A stretch of 58,199 bases of DNA from Bacteroidota bacterium (GTDB lineage Bacteria > Bacteroidota > Ignavibacteria > UBA10030 > UBA8401), in contig JAJYOI010000007.1 of the NCBI GenBank assembly GCA_021796275.1, forward strand, positions 1 through 58,199, written 5' to 3'. A model generated the notes under the pieces. The model saw nothing but the letters and a program-made list of their open reading frames with translations, searched no databases and was not told the origin of the DNA. Within the stretch, counting starts at the first letter, position 1. Each line of letters opens with the position of its first letter. The position numbers and the translations under genes were made by a program. Positions 16,858 through 26,950 of this stretch are shown one piece after another.

Positions 16858-16888
16858 TTGCTTCTTACACGAATTTCTGCTAACTTTG
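16858..16888 (+). promoter_or_regulatory. Predicted promoter of the mreD-mrdA-rodA operon
   Basis: TTG at 16858-16860, 20-nt spacer, then TAACTTTG at 16881-16888, a perfect match to the FCB-type -7 box TAnnTTTG. It is 37 nt upstream of the mreD ATG. Confidence 0.6.
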
Positions 16889-16925
16889 AAAAAATCATTT
16901 TTGCTCTTTTGACGTTCCGTTGTTC

Positions 16926-17408
16926 ATGCAACGATATTTGCAGTATGCGCTGATCACGTTGGCGCTCGTAGTTCTCCAGACAACAATCATACCATTCATC
17001 TCGGTTGCAAATACAGTACCAGATGTGATGGTGATATGGATTGTGTACATTGCCGTTCAGGCGGGACAAATTCCAGCCACCGTTGCAGGGTTCGCGGCGG
17101 GTATCGCAATTGATTTGATCAGCGGGCAGTTCCTCGGGCTTTCCGCACTCTCAAAAACAATTGCCGGCTTTCTTGCAGGATATTTTTACAGCGACAACAA
17201 AATCGAACAAACGCTTGGCAGCTACAGGTTTCTTCTTGTTGTTGCGCTCGCATCGTTTATTCACAACGTGGTTTATTTTACAATTTTTGTACAGGGAACA
17301 AACACTGGCTTATTCACTGCCGTATTTCAATTTGGCATTCTTTCTACAATGTACACAACAGCGGCGGCATTGTTTCCGGTCTTTTCGTTCCACCGCAAAC
17401 TTGCGTAA
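16926..17408 (+). CDS. mreD: Rod shape-determining protein MreD
   Basis: Small inner-membrane protein (160 residues from ATG 16926; the track starts at TTG 16920) with five or six membrane segments and the MreD layout: 'PFISVANTVPDVMVIWIVYI', 'GFAAGIAIDLISGQFLGLSA' and 'GFLAGYFY'. It belongs to the elongasome that guides lateral wall synthesis with MreB, MreC, RodA and PBP2. It is followed after 12 nt by mrdA. The usual upstream mreB and mreC genes are not here; the gene upstream is a divergent lipoprotein. Confidence 0.88.
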   Translation: MQRYLQYALITLALVVLQTTIIPFISVANTVPDVMVIWIVYIAVQAGQIPATVAGFAAGIAIDLISGQFLGLSALSKTIAGFLAGYFYSDNKIEQTLGSYRFLLVVALASFIHNVVYFTIFVQGTNTGLFTAVFQFGILSTMYTTAAALFPVFSFHRKLA

Positions 17409-17420
17409 TAAGTATCGGAC

Positions 17421-19283
17421 ATGATTACTGAAGAGTTCGGTTCCAGTCGGCGTAAAACAATTCTCACTATTGTTCTCTGGCTGGGATTTGCCGTACTGGT
17501 AGGCCGCTTGTACCAGCTTCAATATATTTACAGCGCCGAATACGGAAAGAAATCAGAGGAGAACAGCATCCGCAAAGTCGTCGAAGAGCCGATTCGCGGA
17601 TACGTCTACGACCGAAAAGGAGAACTTATCGTTGACAACAGGCCGTCGTATTCAGTCATGCTCACGCCGATTGATTTCGACAAAAAAAATCTTTCGTTTT
17701 TGTCGTGGATTCTTAAGATGCCTGAGGATGCGATTCGGGAAAAAATCAAACGCGCGCGGCAATACAATCCGTTTGCTCCTGCCCGCATCAAGCGCGATAT
17801 TGATTTTCCAACGCTTTCAGTTCTTGAAGAATACAAAGACAAACTGCCCGGTGTTAAAATTCAAACAGAATCAAAACGGTATTACACCACGCCGGCGCAT
17901 GCGTCCCACCTTCTCGGCTACGTAAAAGAAATTTCCGATTATCAATTGGAAAAACTTGGAGATTATTACCAGCAAGGCGATGTTGTCGGTTCGATCGGTA
18001 TTGAAGCGAAGTATGAAAAATATCTCCGTGGAGAAAAGGGATTCGAATTTATTTCACAGAACGCCAAGGGACAAATCATCGGCAACTTCAACAACGGCAA
18101 AGATGATATTCCTCCCAAAGACGGACTCGATCTTCATCTTGCTATCGACGCCGATGTGCAGGCGCTCGCTGAGTCATTAATGACAAACCGCCGCGGTGCC
18201 GTCGTTGCCATTGATCCCAACAACGGCGGCGTGATTGCAATGGTAAGCTCGCCGGATTATAATCTTACCGACTTCAGCGGCGTTACTTCACCGGAAACAT
18301 GGAAAGCATTGAACGACGACCAAAACAAACCGCTGTTTAACCGTGCGACACTGACACGTTATCCTCCCGGTTCCACATTCAAAATGATCCTCGCGATTGC
18401 GGCGCTGGAGAACCACGTCATTGATGAAAACTTTCGCATCGTGTGCCACGGCTCATTCAAATTTGGAAATAGAATCTTTAAAGATGAGCACGTTCACGGT
18501 TCGGTAAATGTCGTCGAAGCAATTCAGAAATCGTGCAATGTTTTTTTCTACCAGTTGATGCTCAAAGTCGGGCTTGATCCGTGGGCTGACGTCGGCAAAG
18601 AATTCGGATTCGGCCAGCTTGCCGATATTGATATTCTGGAAGAAAATCCCGGACTGCTTCCGACGACGGATTATTTTAACCGCGTTTACGGCAAGGGCAA
18701 ATGGACGCAAGGATATCTTGTCAGCCTCGGCATCGGGCAAGGCGAACTCGGTGTAACGCCGCTGCAAATGGCGGACTACACTGCGATGCTTGCAAACAAA
18801 GGACATCATTATCAGCCGCACATTGTGGACTATATTTATAACAAATGGACGCATAAAAGCGATACCGTTGCTTATAAAGAAGATTCAATTCACGTTTCCG
18901 AACATACATGGGATCTTGTTCGCGAAGGTATGCGCCGCGCTGTCATGTCGCCCGGCGGCACTGGCTGGGAAGCGCGGATTCCCGGCATTGAGGTCGCTGG
19001 CAAAACGGGAACTGCACAGAACCCTCATGGTAAATCGCACGCATGGTTCATCGGATTTGCACCGTATGATCATCCGAAAATCGCAATTTGTGTTCTTGTT
19101 GAAAACGTCGGCTACGGCGGCTCGTTTGCCGCGCCAATTGCCGGGTTATGTATGGAAAAATATTTGTACGGAGAAATCATCCGCAACCAACTTCCGGCGC
19201 TGCGGACAACCACCGCACTTCTCCATCGTGAATCAAACGGAACTCCGCACGTCGCTGCTGTTCAAGGAAGCGCTCATCAATGA
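17421..19283 (+). CDS. mrdA: Penicillin-binding protein 2 (elongasome transpeptidase)
   Basis: 620 residues. One N-terminal membrane helix (~14-31), the PBP dimerization domain (~50-215, '[19 protein letters not shown]'), and a transpeptidase domain with all three active-site motifs: STFK at 318-321 (nucleophile Ser), SCN at ~371-373 and KTG in '[13 protein letters not shown]'. It crosslinks peptidoglycan in the periplasm together with the RodA glycosyltransferase, encoded immediately downstream with a 4-nt ATGA overlap. The C-terminus is short and polar. Confidence 0.97.
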   Translation: MITEEFGSSRRKTILTIVLWLGFAVLVGRLYQLQYIYSAEYGKKSEENSIRKVVEEPIRGYVYDRKGELIVDNRPSYSVMLTPIDFDKKNLSFLSWILKMPEDAIREKIKRARQYNPFAPARIKRDIDFPTLSVLEEYKDKLPGVKIQTESKRYYTTPAHASHLLGYVKEISDYQLEKLGDYYQQGDVVGSIGIEAKYEKYLRGEKGFEFISQNAKGQIIGNFNNGKDDIPPKDGLDLHLAIDADVQALAESLMTNRRGAVVAIDPNNGGVIAMVSSPDYNLTDFSGVTSPETWKALNDDQNKPLFNRATLTRYPPGSTFKMILAIAALENHVIDENFRIVCHGSFKFGNRIFKDEHVHGSVNVVEAIQKSCNVFFYQLMLKVGLDPWADVGKEFGFGQLADIDILEENPGLLPTTDYFNRVYGKGKWTQGYLVSLGIGQGELGVTPLQMADYTAMLANKGHHYQPHIVDYIYNKWTHKSDTVAYKEDSIHVSEHTWDLVREGMRRAVMSPGGTGWEARIPGIEVAGKTGTAQNPHGKSHAWFIGFAPYDHPKIAICVLVENVGYGGSFAAPIAGLCMEKYLYGEIIRNQLPALRTTTALLHRESNGTPHVAAVQGSAHQ

Positions 19284-20497
19284 ATTCTTTCTTCAAAGAA
19301 TATTTTGATCATACAGTATTTTGGACGGCGCTTGCGCTGATCGCTGTCGGATTAATATCCATTTACAGTGCAACGTTTGATACACAGGCAGGGCGCAGTT
19401 TCGAGCATCAACTGCTGTGGGCTGCGATAGGTTTCGTTCTAATGATCCTAACACTGGCAACACCGCTCCGCATTATTCAACGCTCGTCGTACGTTGCCTA
19501 TTTTCTTTCACTGTCGCTGCTGATTGTTGTGCTCGCCATCGGCAGAAAAGTGTACGGCTCGACAAGCTGGTTCGGCATCGGCGGATTTGGTATTCAGCCG
19601 TCCGAGTTCGTAAAGGTGACGACACTGCTGGCACTCGCTTCATATCTCAGCCGAAGCGATGTCAGCATTGGCAAAGCAACCGATGTGTTGAAGGCATTCA
19701 GTATCGTTCTTCTTCCTGTTGCGCTCATTATGCTTCAACCCGACCTCGGCACATCAATCACGTTTATTGCAATGGCTCTGCCTGTTTTGTATTGGGCGGG
19801 CGTTTCGCAGTTTCTTGTTGTCGCACTGCTTACGCCGCCGCTCATTGCTATCGCGGCGCTGGTGGGCACAACGACATTTATTGTTGTCCTTGCAATTGTC
19901 GGCATAACGCTGTATTTCTTGCGTGAAGATACGTTTTCTGCTTCCGTAATATTTGGGGTGAATGTTGTGATCGGAATTTTTGTGCAGGTCATGTACGAAA
20001 AACTTCCTCTGTATCAACAAAAGAGAATTTCGACATTTCTCAATCCCAACAACGATCCGCTTGGCGCTGGATACAACGTCATCCAGGCGAAAGTGGCAAT
20101 CGGCTCCGGCGGCTTGCTCGGAAAAGGTTATTTACACGGAACACAAACGCAGCTTAACTTCATACCGAAACAGTGGACAGACTTTATTTTCTGTGTGCCG
20201 GGAGAAGAGTTTGGATTTGTCGGGGCGATTGTGATTCTTGTCCTCTTTGCAATTTTACTTCTCCACGGCTTGAAGCTGGCGCACATCGTGAAAAATAAAT
20301 TCGGCAGTGTTGTTGCGCTCGGCATTACGGCATTGTTCGCTTTTCACATGTTTGTTAATATCGGAATGTCGCTTGGATTAATGCCGGTGATTGGAATCCC
20401 CTTGCCGTTTCTTTCGTACGGCGGCTCATCACTCTGTTCGTACATGATCATGGTGGGAATATTGATGAATGTGTACGCAAACCGCAAAGAATATTAA
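19280..20497 (+). CDS. rodA: RodA, SEDS-family peptidoglycan glycosyltransferase
   Basis: 405 residues, about ten membrane segments. SEDS signatures: '[20 protein letters not shown]', '[14 protein letters not shown]', the catalytic-loop side '[20 protein letters not shown]' with '[11 protein letters not shown]', and '[17 protein letters not shown]'. Polymerises lipid II glycan strands in the elongasome with PBP2. Start overlaps the mrdA stop (ATGA), a sign of coupled translation. Confidence 0.97.
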   Translation: MNSFFKEYFDHTVFWTALALIAVGLISIYSATFDTQAGRSFEHQLLWAAIGFVLMILTLATPLRIIQRSSYVAYFLSLSLLIVVLAIGRKVYGSTSWFGIGGFGIQPSEFVKVTTLLALASYLSRSDVSIGKATDVLKAFSIVLLPVALIMLQPDLGTSITFIAMALPVLYWAGVSQFLVVALLTPPLIAIAALVGTTTFIVVLAIVGITLYFLREDTFSASVIFGVNVVIGIFVQVMYEKLPLYQQKRISTFLNPNNDPLGAGYNVIQAKVAIGSGGLLGKGYLHGTQTQLNFIPKQWTDFIFCVPGEEFGFVGAIVILVLFAILLLHGLKLAHIVKNKFGSVVALGITALFAFHMFVNIGMSLGLMPVIGIPLPFLSYGGSSLCSYMIMVGILMNVYANRKEY

Positions 20498-20516
20498 GTT
20501 CTGCACTGGGAAGAAA

Positions 20517-21467
20517 ATGCGCCGTAGTGTGCTCTACATTTGTCTCCTCATTTTCTCCGTTACATTCTTCGGCTGCCGCGACCAATTCATTACGAATCAA
20601 TCTCCACCCGCAACACGGGGTTATACATTGCTTTCAGGACATATTGAAGGCAAACTGCATATTTCCAATTCGCCGTTTTATCTTTCAGGAACAATTATTA
20701 TTGATTCCACAAAATCTGTGACAATTGATCCGGGCGTTCAGTTATTCTGCGACGACAGCACAACGATTATCGTTTTTGGAACATTACTCGCACAAGGCAC
20801 GGCTAATAAGACAATTCTTTTCACAGCGCTCAACACACGGTGGGACGGGATAAAAATTCTGAACGCAACCGGCATATCGGTTTTTCAGTTTGCCGTGTTC
20901 GAAAAAATTGATGCGGTAGATGATCCAACGAGAAACGGATCTGTGGAGGCTGTGAATTCGTCACTCACGGTTCACAATTGCCTGTTCATACAAAACAGCG
21001 CGCCAAGCGGCGGCATTTCATTGTCGGGTTCACAAGGAAGCATTGCCAATTCGATTTTTGCCGTCAATAAGGCTTCGGTGTACGGCGGGGGAATTCTTGA
21101 AGACAGCTCGACCGCAACAATCGTGAACAATACTTTCTTCAGCAATACGAGTTGGAATGTCGGCGGAGGGCTTGCCGTGTCAAATGCTCAAAACGACACA
21201 ATTGAAAATAATATTTTCTATCAAAATGCGAGCCGCATCGGAGACCCAAGTATACAAATACTCAACAGCGACTCCAGCCGGTATTTCGCCAAATACAATT
21301 TTTTCGGAACGGATGCGCTGGACCCGCGCTTCGTTTCAACATCGGATTTTCATCTTACTCCCGCGTCGCCGTGTATCAATGCGGGAAATCCGTCCTCCAT
21401 TTTCAACGATGTCGACGGCAGCAGAAACGACCAAGGCGCATATGGCGGGCCGTTGGGAAATTGGTAG
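20517..21467 (+). CDS. Right-handed beta-helix (PbH1) lipoprotein
   Basis: 316 residues from ATG 20517, chosen because it opens a lipoprotein signal 'MRRSVLYICLLIFSVTFFGC'; the earlier ATG in the track would overlap rodA and has no signal. Residues ~55-290 have beta-helix rungs of parallel beta-helix repeats, such as 'NSSLTVHNCLFIQNSAPSGG' and 'STATIVNNTFFSNTSWNVGG', and the end 'ASPCINAGNPSS' is common in secreted choice-of-anchor/beta-helix proteins of this phylum. Probably on the cell surface; polysaccharide binding or cleavage is possible but no catalytic residues are recognised. Confidence 0.75.
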   Translation: MRRSVLYICLLIFSVTFFGCRDQFITNQSPPATRGYTLLSGHIEGKLHISNSPFYLSGTIIIDSTKSVTIDPGVQLFCDDSTTIIVFGTLLAQGTANKTILFTALNTRWDGIKILNATGISVFQFAVFEKIDAVDDPTRNGSVEAVNSSLTVHNCLFIQNSAPSGGISLSGSQGSIANSIFAVNKASVYGGGILEDSSTATIVNNTFFSNTSWNVGGGLAVSNAQNDTIENNIFYQNASRIGDPSIQILNSDSSRYFAKYNFFGTDALDPRFVSTSDFHLTPASPCINAGNPSSIFNDVDGSRNDQGAYGGPLGNW

Positions 21468-21534
21468 AAAGTAAAAGGAGGAGGTGCAGCGGGGAAAATT
21501 TACACGTGAGCCTTCAGCAATTTTCTTTCGTTTC

Positions 21535-23325
21535 TCAGTCTCCCCGCACCATATATTTTGTCACCACAAACGAACCCGCCTTCAGGCGATAAAGATATTT
21601 CCCTTCTGATAAATCTTCAGCATCAACTGAAACGATATACGTTCCGGGATTTTGCGTCTCATTCACCAGCGTCAGTGTTTTTCTTCCCAGCGTGTCGCTG
21701 ACAATAAGCACGACCGGCATCCGCCGGTTCAATTTATAAGAAATATACGTGCGGGTGAAAAACGGGTTCGGGTAATTCTGCGCGAGCCACAATGAAGCAG
21801 CCGCTGGTTCTTTCGATGCTGCTTCTTTTTTAGAAGGTGCGGCAATCGCGAATGGTGTCGAACCGCTTTCATTATTTCCGCGGTCAAGCGCCGTGACTGT
21901 GTAATACAATTTCATTCCAAAAGTATTTGATGTTCGATCAACATACCTCGTTTCCGTTGCCGGAATTATTGCGGCAATATTACGCGGGTTCTCGGTGTCA
22001 ATATCCTCCGAAGCAGAGCGATAGATGACATACCGCCATGCTGTATCGCCGTCCGCGGCTGCCGGCGGCGCAGTCCACTGAATCAGATAGAGATCGGGCT
22101 GCGGTTCATTCACCCGGATATTTGCCGGCGGCAGCGGCGGAAGAGAATCTTTCCACGGCATCGGCGGTATAAGAGCAGGGTATTTGTACGCTGCACGAAG
22201 AGACTGCGCGCCGGCAATATTATCGTAACGGAAAAACGATTCGCCTTTCGCTTCTGTGCTTCGCGCCATAAATATCTGTTCGGTCATTTCATTGCGCACG
22301 TTGTCGCGGTACGCGCCGATACCAATATAGATGTGCCGTCCAAAATTATTGCGCGCCCAGTCAAGACACAACGCACGAAAATCGGGATCGTTCGGCGACG
22401 CCTGTTCGCCAAAACTCCAGTAGATTTGCGGCGCGAGATAATCATGAATTCCTTCGCGCAGCCATCGCCGCGAATCCTGATACAAAACTGAATAGCCCGA
22501 AAATCCCGATGACGCGCCGGGAATTTGCGTGTACACACCGAGCGGCGCCGAACCGACTTTCATCATCGGCTTATCTGCGGTGATCTCGTGATACATGTCG
22601 CGGACAAATGTCGTGATATTATTCCGCCGCCAATCGTCGCGGTCCATCCCGTCGCTGAAAGTGCGGAAAGAACTCCAGTCGTTGAATTTCTCGCCGGGGT
22701 AACGAATGTAATCGAAATGAATTCCATCGAGATCGTAATCCCGCACCAATTCCATCACAATATTTTCGGTATATGCCCGCACATTCGGAATGCCCATATC
22801 CACCCACCATTCGCCGTCGTACTGCTGCACCCATTCCGGATGAGCACGCACAACGTGGCGCGGAAAACTTGTCGGCGGCATTCCTTCACCGTACACCTTT
22901 GCGACGTTGAACCATGCGTGCAGCTCCATTCCGCGTTTGTGGGCTTCTTCAATGGCGAACGCAAGCGGATCCCATCCCGGATCTTTGCCGAGCGTCCCGG
23001 TAAGCTCTGCCGCCCACGGTTCATAACTTGAACGGTACAACGCATTTCCGCGCGGACGCACCTGAAAGAAAATAGTATTGAAATGTTCTTCCTGCAGCGT
23101 GTTGAAGATTTGAATCAACGAACGCTTCTGGGCATCGGCGTTGAACGTTTTCGGCCAATCGGCGCCTCCGGCTGTTGTCAGCCACACGGCGCGGACTTCG
23201 CGTTTAGGAAAAAGTGAATTTTCAGGCTGTGCCTGAACAGAGGAGAGCACAGCGGGAAAAAGGAAAATACAATAAAAAAAAGGATGCAGGCAGATTTTTG
23301 CGGCAAAAGAAATTCTTAAAAACAT
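21535..23325 (-). CDS. GHL10/DUF187 glycosyl hydrolase-like protein with FN3 and T9SS sorting domain
   Basis: 596 residues from ATG 23325; the longer ORF in the track overlaps the upstream gene and lacks a signal. After a signal peptide ending near 'SSVQAQ', residues ~40-370 form a GHL10 (DUF187) TIM barrel: 'REVRAVWLTTAGGADWPKT', 'GMELHAWFNVAKVYGEG', 'DLDGIHFDYIRYPGEKF'. An FN3 domain follows ('LYLIQWTAPPAAADGDTAWR'), and the last ~80 residues are a type IX secretion C-terminal sorting domain ('AQNYPNPFFTRTYISYKL' to 'GKYLYRLKAG'). GHL10 members such as YngK act on cell-surface glycans. It is expected to be exported and surface-attached. Confidence 0.87.
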   Translation of the reverse strand: MFLRISFAAKICLHPFFYCIFLFPAVLSSVQAQPENSLFPKREVRAVWLTTAGGADWPKTFNADAQKRSLIQIFNTLQEEHFNTIFFQVRPRGNALYRSSYEPWAAELTGTLGKDPGWDPLAFAIEEAHKRGMELHAWFNVAKVYGEGMPPTSFPRHVVRAHPEWVQQYDGEWWVDMGIPNVRAYTENIVMELVRDYDLDGIHFDYIRYPGEKFNDWSSFRTFSDGMDRDDWRRNNITTFVRDMYHEITADKPMMKVGSAPLGVYTQIPGASSGFSGYSVLYQDSRRWLREGIHDYLAPQIYWSFGEQASPNDPDFRALCLDWARNNFGRHIYIGIGAYRDNVRNEMTEQIFMARSTEAKGESFFRYDNIAGAQSLRAAYKYPALIPPMPWKDSLPPLPPANIRVNEPQPDLYLIQWTAPPAAADGDTAWRYVIYRSASEDIDTENPRNIAAIIPATETRYVDRTSNTFGMKLYYTVTALDRGNNESGSTPFAIAAPSKKEAASKEPAAASLWLAQNYPNPFFTRTYISYKLNRRMPVVLIVSDTLGRKTLTLVNETQNPGTYIVSVDAEDLSEGKYLYRLKAGSFVVTKYMVRGD

Positions 23326-23338
23326 TTTTCTGAACAAC

Positions 23339-24025
23339 TTAGTTGTGATATTTCTTTTCACCGGCGTAGACTGGAAAAGGCAGCGTATTATCTCTTGTTG
23401 GAACTGCGCACGAATAATTTGCGCTGTAAGCGCAATACGGATTGTAGGCGTAATTGAAGTCGAGTGTATAAAGATGATTCGGGTCGGACGATTCGCGGTC
23501 CACATCTACATATCGTCCGACTGGATACGTTTCCTTCCCTGTTGTACTGTCGGTGAACCACACCATCAGATAATCTTTCAACTCATCGCCGTGCCTGCGC
23601 AGTTCTTCATCCGACATTTTATAAACATTCAGGCGATACCGTTCGCCTTGATAGGTAAATTCAAAATAGCCGTACTTCACTTCGCTTCGTATCTCGCCTT
23701 TTGTTCCCATCACTGCCGTCGGCGTTGGAATGGGGTAACGATGGAGAATGCATTCAAACCGGAATTCCGGATTCGGCGGGAAATAGTTCAGTCCATGATA
23801 CGCAACAGACGTATCACGATTGAACGGTGAATCCGGTGCGAAGCGCATGACAGAATCCACTCCGGCACGATGCGCTTCAAGCTTCGACGAAAAATCTGAA
23901 GGTGCTGAAGATTGGGCGTGCTGTTGCTTATGCGAACACGAAGAAAAAAACAGCACGACAACGATCAGTAAAAGACGGCCGGATCTTAATTGTTGATTGT
24001 TCATAGGTAATTGGTAATTGTTCAT
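23339..24025 (-). CDS. DUF1684-family lipoprotein
   Basis: 228 residues from ATG 24025. The C-terminal half has the DUF1684 signature: 'YPVGRYVDVDRES' then 'LDFNYAYNPYCAYSANYSC' and 'AGEKKYHN'. The signal segment 'GRLLLIVVVLFFSSC' ends in a lipobox. The first residues, MNNYQLPMNNQQL, are encoded by repetitive ATGAACAATTACC-like DNA of the same character as the low-complexity palindromes in this window, so the native start may have been extended by a repeat (a second ATG lies 7 codons in). The gene begins 4 nt after the HerA-like gene stop and ends 13 nt before the GHL10 start, forming a likely operon. Function unknown. Confidence 0.83.
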   Translation of the reverse strand: MNNYQLPMNNQQLRSGRLLLIVVVLFFSSCSHKQQHAQSSAPSDFSSKLEAHRAGVDSVMRFAPDSPFNRDTSVAYHGLNYFPPNPEFRFECILHRYPIPTPTAVMGTKGEIRSEVKYGYFEFTYQGERYRLNVYKMSDEELRRHGDELKDYLMVWFTDSTTGKETYPVGRYVDVDRESSDPNHLYTLDFNYAYNPYCAYSANYSCAVPTRDNTLPFPVYAGEKKYHN

Positions 24026-24029
24026 TGTT

Positions 24030-25637
24030 TTATGAGCGGTCCTGACGCCACCAGCGTTCAACAACATCGGAAACAACGGTCGGTTGTTCAGACGCAACCC
24101 ACTTGTCATAAAATTTAATATCCGAACTGTCCGGCGGAGGCGACGGGAAATCGAGCATGACACGCATCGGCAGCGCCGTGGCATCGCCGACGATCATCGC
24201 TTCGCCCTGGCGGAGCGACGGCAGCACATCAAGCAAGCCGCTGAAAGAATCCGGCACAAGTTTTTTCACATATGTTTGGTCGTTCGGATTGGTCAAGCGC
24301 AGTGTCACAAAATTGTTGCACTGTGAAAGAATCGTCTCCGAAAGCTCCGACGGACGCTGACTGACAATCATGCACGCGACGCCGTACTTACGCCCTTCCT
24401 TCGCAATGCGCTCCACGGTGCGGCGTGCGGCGCGGTTTGTCGGCGTTGGAATTTGCGGAAGATAATTATGCGATTCTTCAAAGACAAGCAGCACAGGAAA
24501 ATCGGCTTTGCTTTTATTCCAGAAATTGAAATCGAACACCGTGCGCCCGAGCAGCGACACGATTGTGTTCACAATATCGAACGGAACGCCGCTGAGATCA
24601 ACCACCGTGATCTGTTTTTTCGTTTCAAAGCCGAATATCCGCGTCAGAATATCTTTCAGCGCGCCGGAGTCTTTATACTTCCGCGGACGGAACATAAATT
24701 CGTAGCGCTTGTCCGTCATGCGGCTGTCGAGGCGGACAAGAAAGCGCGTGAACTGTCCATAGAACGGACCTTCACGCGATTGACCGCCGGTGTAGCCGGT
24801 GACGCGCTCGGTATCGTAAAACTGAAATTTTGCGCGGACTTCATTCAAATCATAATAGACGGGCGAGTCAATAGTGATTGAATGCTGGATCGCCGGATTT
24901 TTTGCTTTCTTTGAATTCAACACGAGGTCTTTCAACACCATAATCTGACTTTGCGCCGAAAGCTCGCTTTCATCAACGAACATCTCGCGCATCTCTTCAA
25001 AGTTCATGAACCAGTACGGCAGTTCAAGCTCGGTGAGGTTAATAAGATTGCCGTAGTTACGAAACGCGGCGCCGTATTCATTGTGAATATCGAGAACAAT
25101 CACGTGCGTGTTGGAAAACATCTGCACCTTTTGCAGAATGGATGCGACTGCGGTTGATTTTCCCGAACCGGTCGAACCAAGCAGCGCAATGTGCTTCCCG
25201 AAAAATTTGTTCGGATCGATGTACATTCGTTCACCGGTGTAGCCTGAAAGATCGCCGATAGCAAACCCGAATTGGGCGAAAACTGAAAGAAAGCGAGAGA
25301 GATCGTCGTCGTCGGTCATATACACATCGCCGCCGATAAGAGGAAACATGGCAAGTCCTTTTTCGAACCGGTCATTGGTGACGGAGCCGATGAGCTGAAT
25401 AATCATTGACCTCTTTTTCCCGCCGTCGGGCAACGTATCAATTTTTGCGTTCGTCACCATGCCGATGACAATGACATCCGCAATGGGCAATGAAACGAAC
25501 GAACCGAGCTGTGCAATGCGGTACGTCTTACCGGCTATCGTGCGTTCGAATGACTCAAGCGTTTCGTCGAGTGCAACGAGAGCGGAAGAACTGGAGATAT
25601 CTTGAATAACGCCGATATGTTTTTCAGGAGTTGTCAT
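24030..25637 (-). CDS. HerA-like (DUF87) ATPase
   Basis: 535 residues from ATG 25637 (the track starts at GTG two codons earlier). An N-terminal HAS-barrel (~1-110) is followed by a HerA/FtsK-type motor domain: Walker A 'GSTGSGKSTAVASIL', Walker B 'FPVLLVFEESHNYLP', and 'VACMIVSQRPSELSETILSQ' as the sensor/arginine-finger region. HerA hexamers translocate on DNA, usually with the NurA nuclease or in SIR2/DUF4297 defence pairs; neither partner is next to it. It shares an operon with DUF1684 and GHL10 genes, which does not clarify its role. A housekeeping DNA-end processing role is plausible. Confidence 0.87.
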   Translation of the reverse strand: MTTPEKHIGVIQDISSSSALVALDETLESFERTIAGKTYRIAQLGSFVSLPIADVIVIGMVTNAKIDTLPDGGKKRSMIIQLIGSVTNDRFEKGLAMFPLIGGDVYMTDDDDLSRFLSVFAQFGFAIGDLSGYTGERMYIDPNKFFGKHIALLGSTGSGKSTAVASILQKVQMFSNTHVIVLDIHNEYGAAFRNYGNLINLTELELPYWFMNFEEMREMFVDESELSAQSQIMVLKDLVLNSKKAKNPAIQHSITIDSPVYYDLNEVRAKFQFYDTERVTGYTGGQSREGPFYGQFTRFLVRLDSRMTDKRYEFMFRPRKYKDSGALKDILTRIFGFETKKQITVVDLSGVPFDIVNTIVSLLGRTVFDFNFWNKSKADFPVLLVFEESHNYLPQIPTPTNRAARRTVERIAKEGRKYGVACMIVSQRPSELSETILSQCNNFVTLRLTNPNDQTYVKKLVPDSFSGLLDVLPSLRQGEAMIVGDATALPMRVMLDFPSPPPDSSDIKFYDKWVASEQPTVVSDVVERWWRQDRS

Positions 25638-25796
25638 GTCCACGCCGATGCTGTGATGAGTGCGAAAAAGGCAAACTTAGTCTGCGTAGAGTGTAAGAAA
25701 TTTACTGCCGTTTGTCAACGTGCCTGCGCAACATTTGCATTTTCTTTTCGTTAGAAAGAATGTTTATGTGCTGAATAAATTGTATTTTTCCAGTTG

Positions 25797-26882
25797 ATGA
25801 AACTCACCCCATACATACTTTTCTTTTTCTTTTCCGTTGCTGTACTCACAGTTCCGCTCACCTCACAAACAAACGCTTCGGCATCCCGCGGCACAAACGA
25901 CGCGCCGTCTCATACAGTCGAAGGCGGATTTAAAAATCCTGATCCGGCATTCAAAGAAATTCCGTTCACGCGATACGTTCCGTGGTTCATCGAAAAATTC
26001 ACGGCGCCGTTTTCCACGGCAACCGCCGAAACGCCGCACGTATCCAACGATGGATCGCTCATCGCACAAAACAAACCATACACCGTTACGTGGGTGGGGC
26101 AATCAACAGTGCTCATTCAATTTGAAGGAAAGAATATCCTCACCGATCCGGTGTGGAGCGGCAGGCTCGGCCCGGTAAGCTGGGCGGGCGCTCCGCGTGC
26201 AGTTGACCCCGGCATTGCATTCGACAAACTTCCGCCCATTGACCTTGTCATTATCTCGCATAACCATTACGATCACTTCGACAAAGAAACGCTGATGAAA
26301 CTGGCGCAAAACCGGGCGACACGATTCATTGTGCCGCTGCGGCTGCGCGATAAACTGGAAGACATCGGAATTTCAAATGTGCAGGAACTCGACTGGTGGG
26401 AAGGAACGACCTACAAAGGAATAAAAATCATTTGCACGCCGGCGCAGCATTCTTCCGGACGATGGCTGACCGACCGCGACGAAACATTATGGGCTTCGTT
26501 CGTGCTGTGGGGAAAAGAAAAGCGGCTGTACTTCTGCGGCGACTCGGGATACTTTACAGGATTTGAAGAGATCGGCGAAAAGTTTGGTCCTTTTGACCTG
26601 ACAATTCTTCCCATCGGCGGATATGAACCTGCGGAGCTGATGCACCAGCTTTACATGACGCCGGAAGAAGCAATACGGGCGAACGACGATCTTAAAGGAA
26701 AAACAATGCTCGCCGTGCATTGGGGAACATTCAAGCTGACCGATGAGCCGATTGACGAACCGCCGAAACGATTCCGCGAGGAAGTGAAAGCCCGCCTGCC
26801 GGAGCAAAGCGGCGGGCAGGCAAAAAACCTTCCATCCGAAAATTACTGGCTGATGATGATCGGCGAAACGCGCGAATGGTGA
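25797..26882 (+). CDS. NAPE-PLD/RomA-like metallo-beta-lactamase-fold hydrolase
   Basis: 361 residues from ATG 25797 (the track starts at TTG one codon earlier). A signal peptide ('TPYILFFFFSVAVLTVPL') is followed by the MBL fold: 'VTWVGQSTVLIQFEGKNILT', zinc motif 'ISHNHYDHFD', 'PAQHSSGRWLTDRD', 'LYFCGDSGYFTG' and 'AVHWGTFKLTDEP'. This set is typical for N-acyl-phosphatidylethanolamine phospholipase D-like and RomA-like proteins, which cleave phosphodiester or lipid substrates. Near the C-terminus the stretch LPEQSGGQ is encoded by an in-frame small palindrome at 26794-26821. Likely periplasmic. Confidence 0.88.
   Translation: MKLTPYILFFFFSVAVLTVPLTSQTNASASRGTNDAPSHTVEGGFKNPDPAFKEIPFTRYVPWFIEKFTAPFSTATAETPHVSNDGSLIAQNKPYTVTWVGQSTVLIQFEGKNILTDPVWSGRLGPVSWAGAPRAVDPGIAFDKLPPIDLVIISHNHYDHFDKETLMKLAQNRATRFIVPLRLRDKLEDIGISNVQELDWWEGTTYKGIKIICTPAQHSSGRWLTDRDETLWASFVLWGKEKRLYFCGDSGYFTGFEEIGEKFGPFDLTILPIGGYEPAELMHQLYMTPEEAIRANDDLKGKTMLAVHWGTFKLTDEPIDEPPKRFREEVKARLPEQSGGQAKNLPSENYWLMMIGETREW
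26794..26821. repeat. Small palindrome inside the MBL-fold gene
   Basis: GCCTGCC ... GGCAGGC, 7-bp arms with a 14-nt interior, in frame. It has the same arm style as the non-coding hairpin at 27530-27549 and may be an inserted mini-palindrome that added about nine residues. Confidence 0.5.
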
Positions 26883-26950
26883 CGGCAAATGTAAGCAATG
26901 AGACAAACTATTCCAGTACCATCACCTCCCCAATTCAAGAACCTTTCTAT
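26883..26950. other. Start of the ~965-bp gene-poor interval 26883-27848
   Basis: No gene is supported between 26883 and 27848. The first 70 nt have no clear feature, except that bases 26930-26950 may be a degenerate first unit of the 21-nt array. The rest holds the array (26951-27320), plain sequence (27321-27529), and hairpin elements (27530-27775). Confidence 0.6.

Noticed and set aside
23326-23505. N-terminal 60 residues of the GHL10 ORF in the track
   Set aside because: They overlap the DUF1684 gene in another frame; a signal peptide begins at ATG 23325.
24030-25637. HerA-based phage defence pair
   Set aside because: No SIR2, DUF4297 or NurA partner is adjacent; neighbours are DUF1684 and GHL10 genes.
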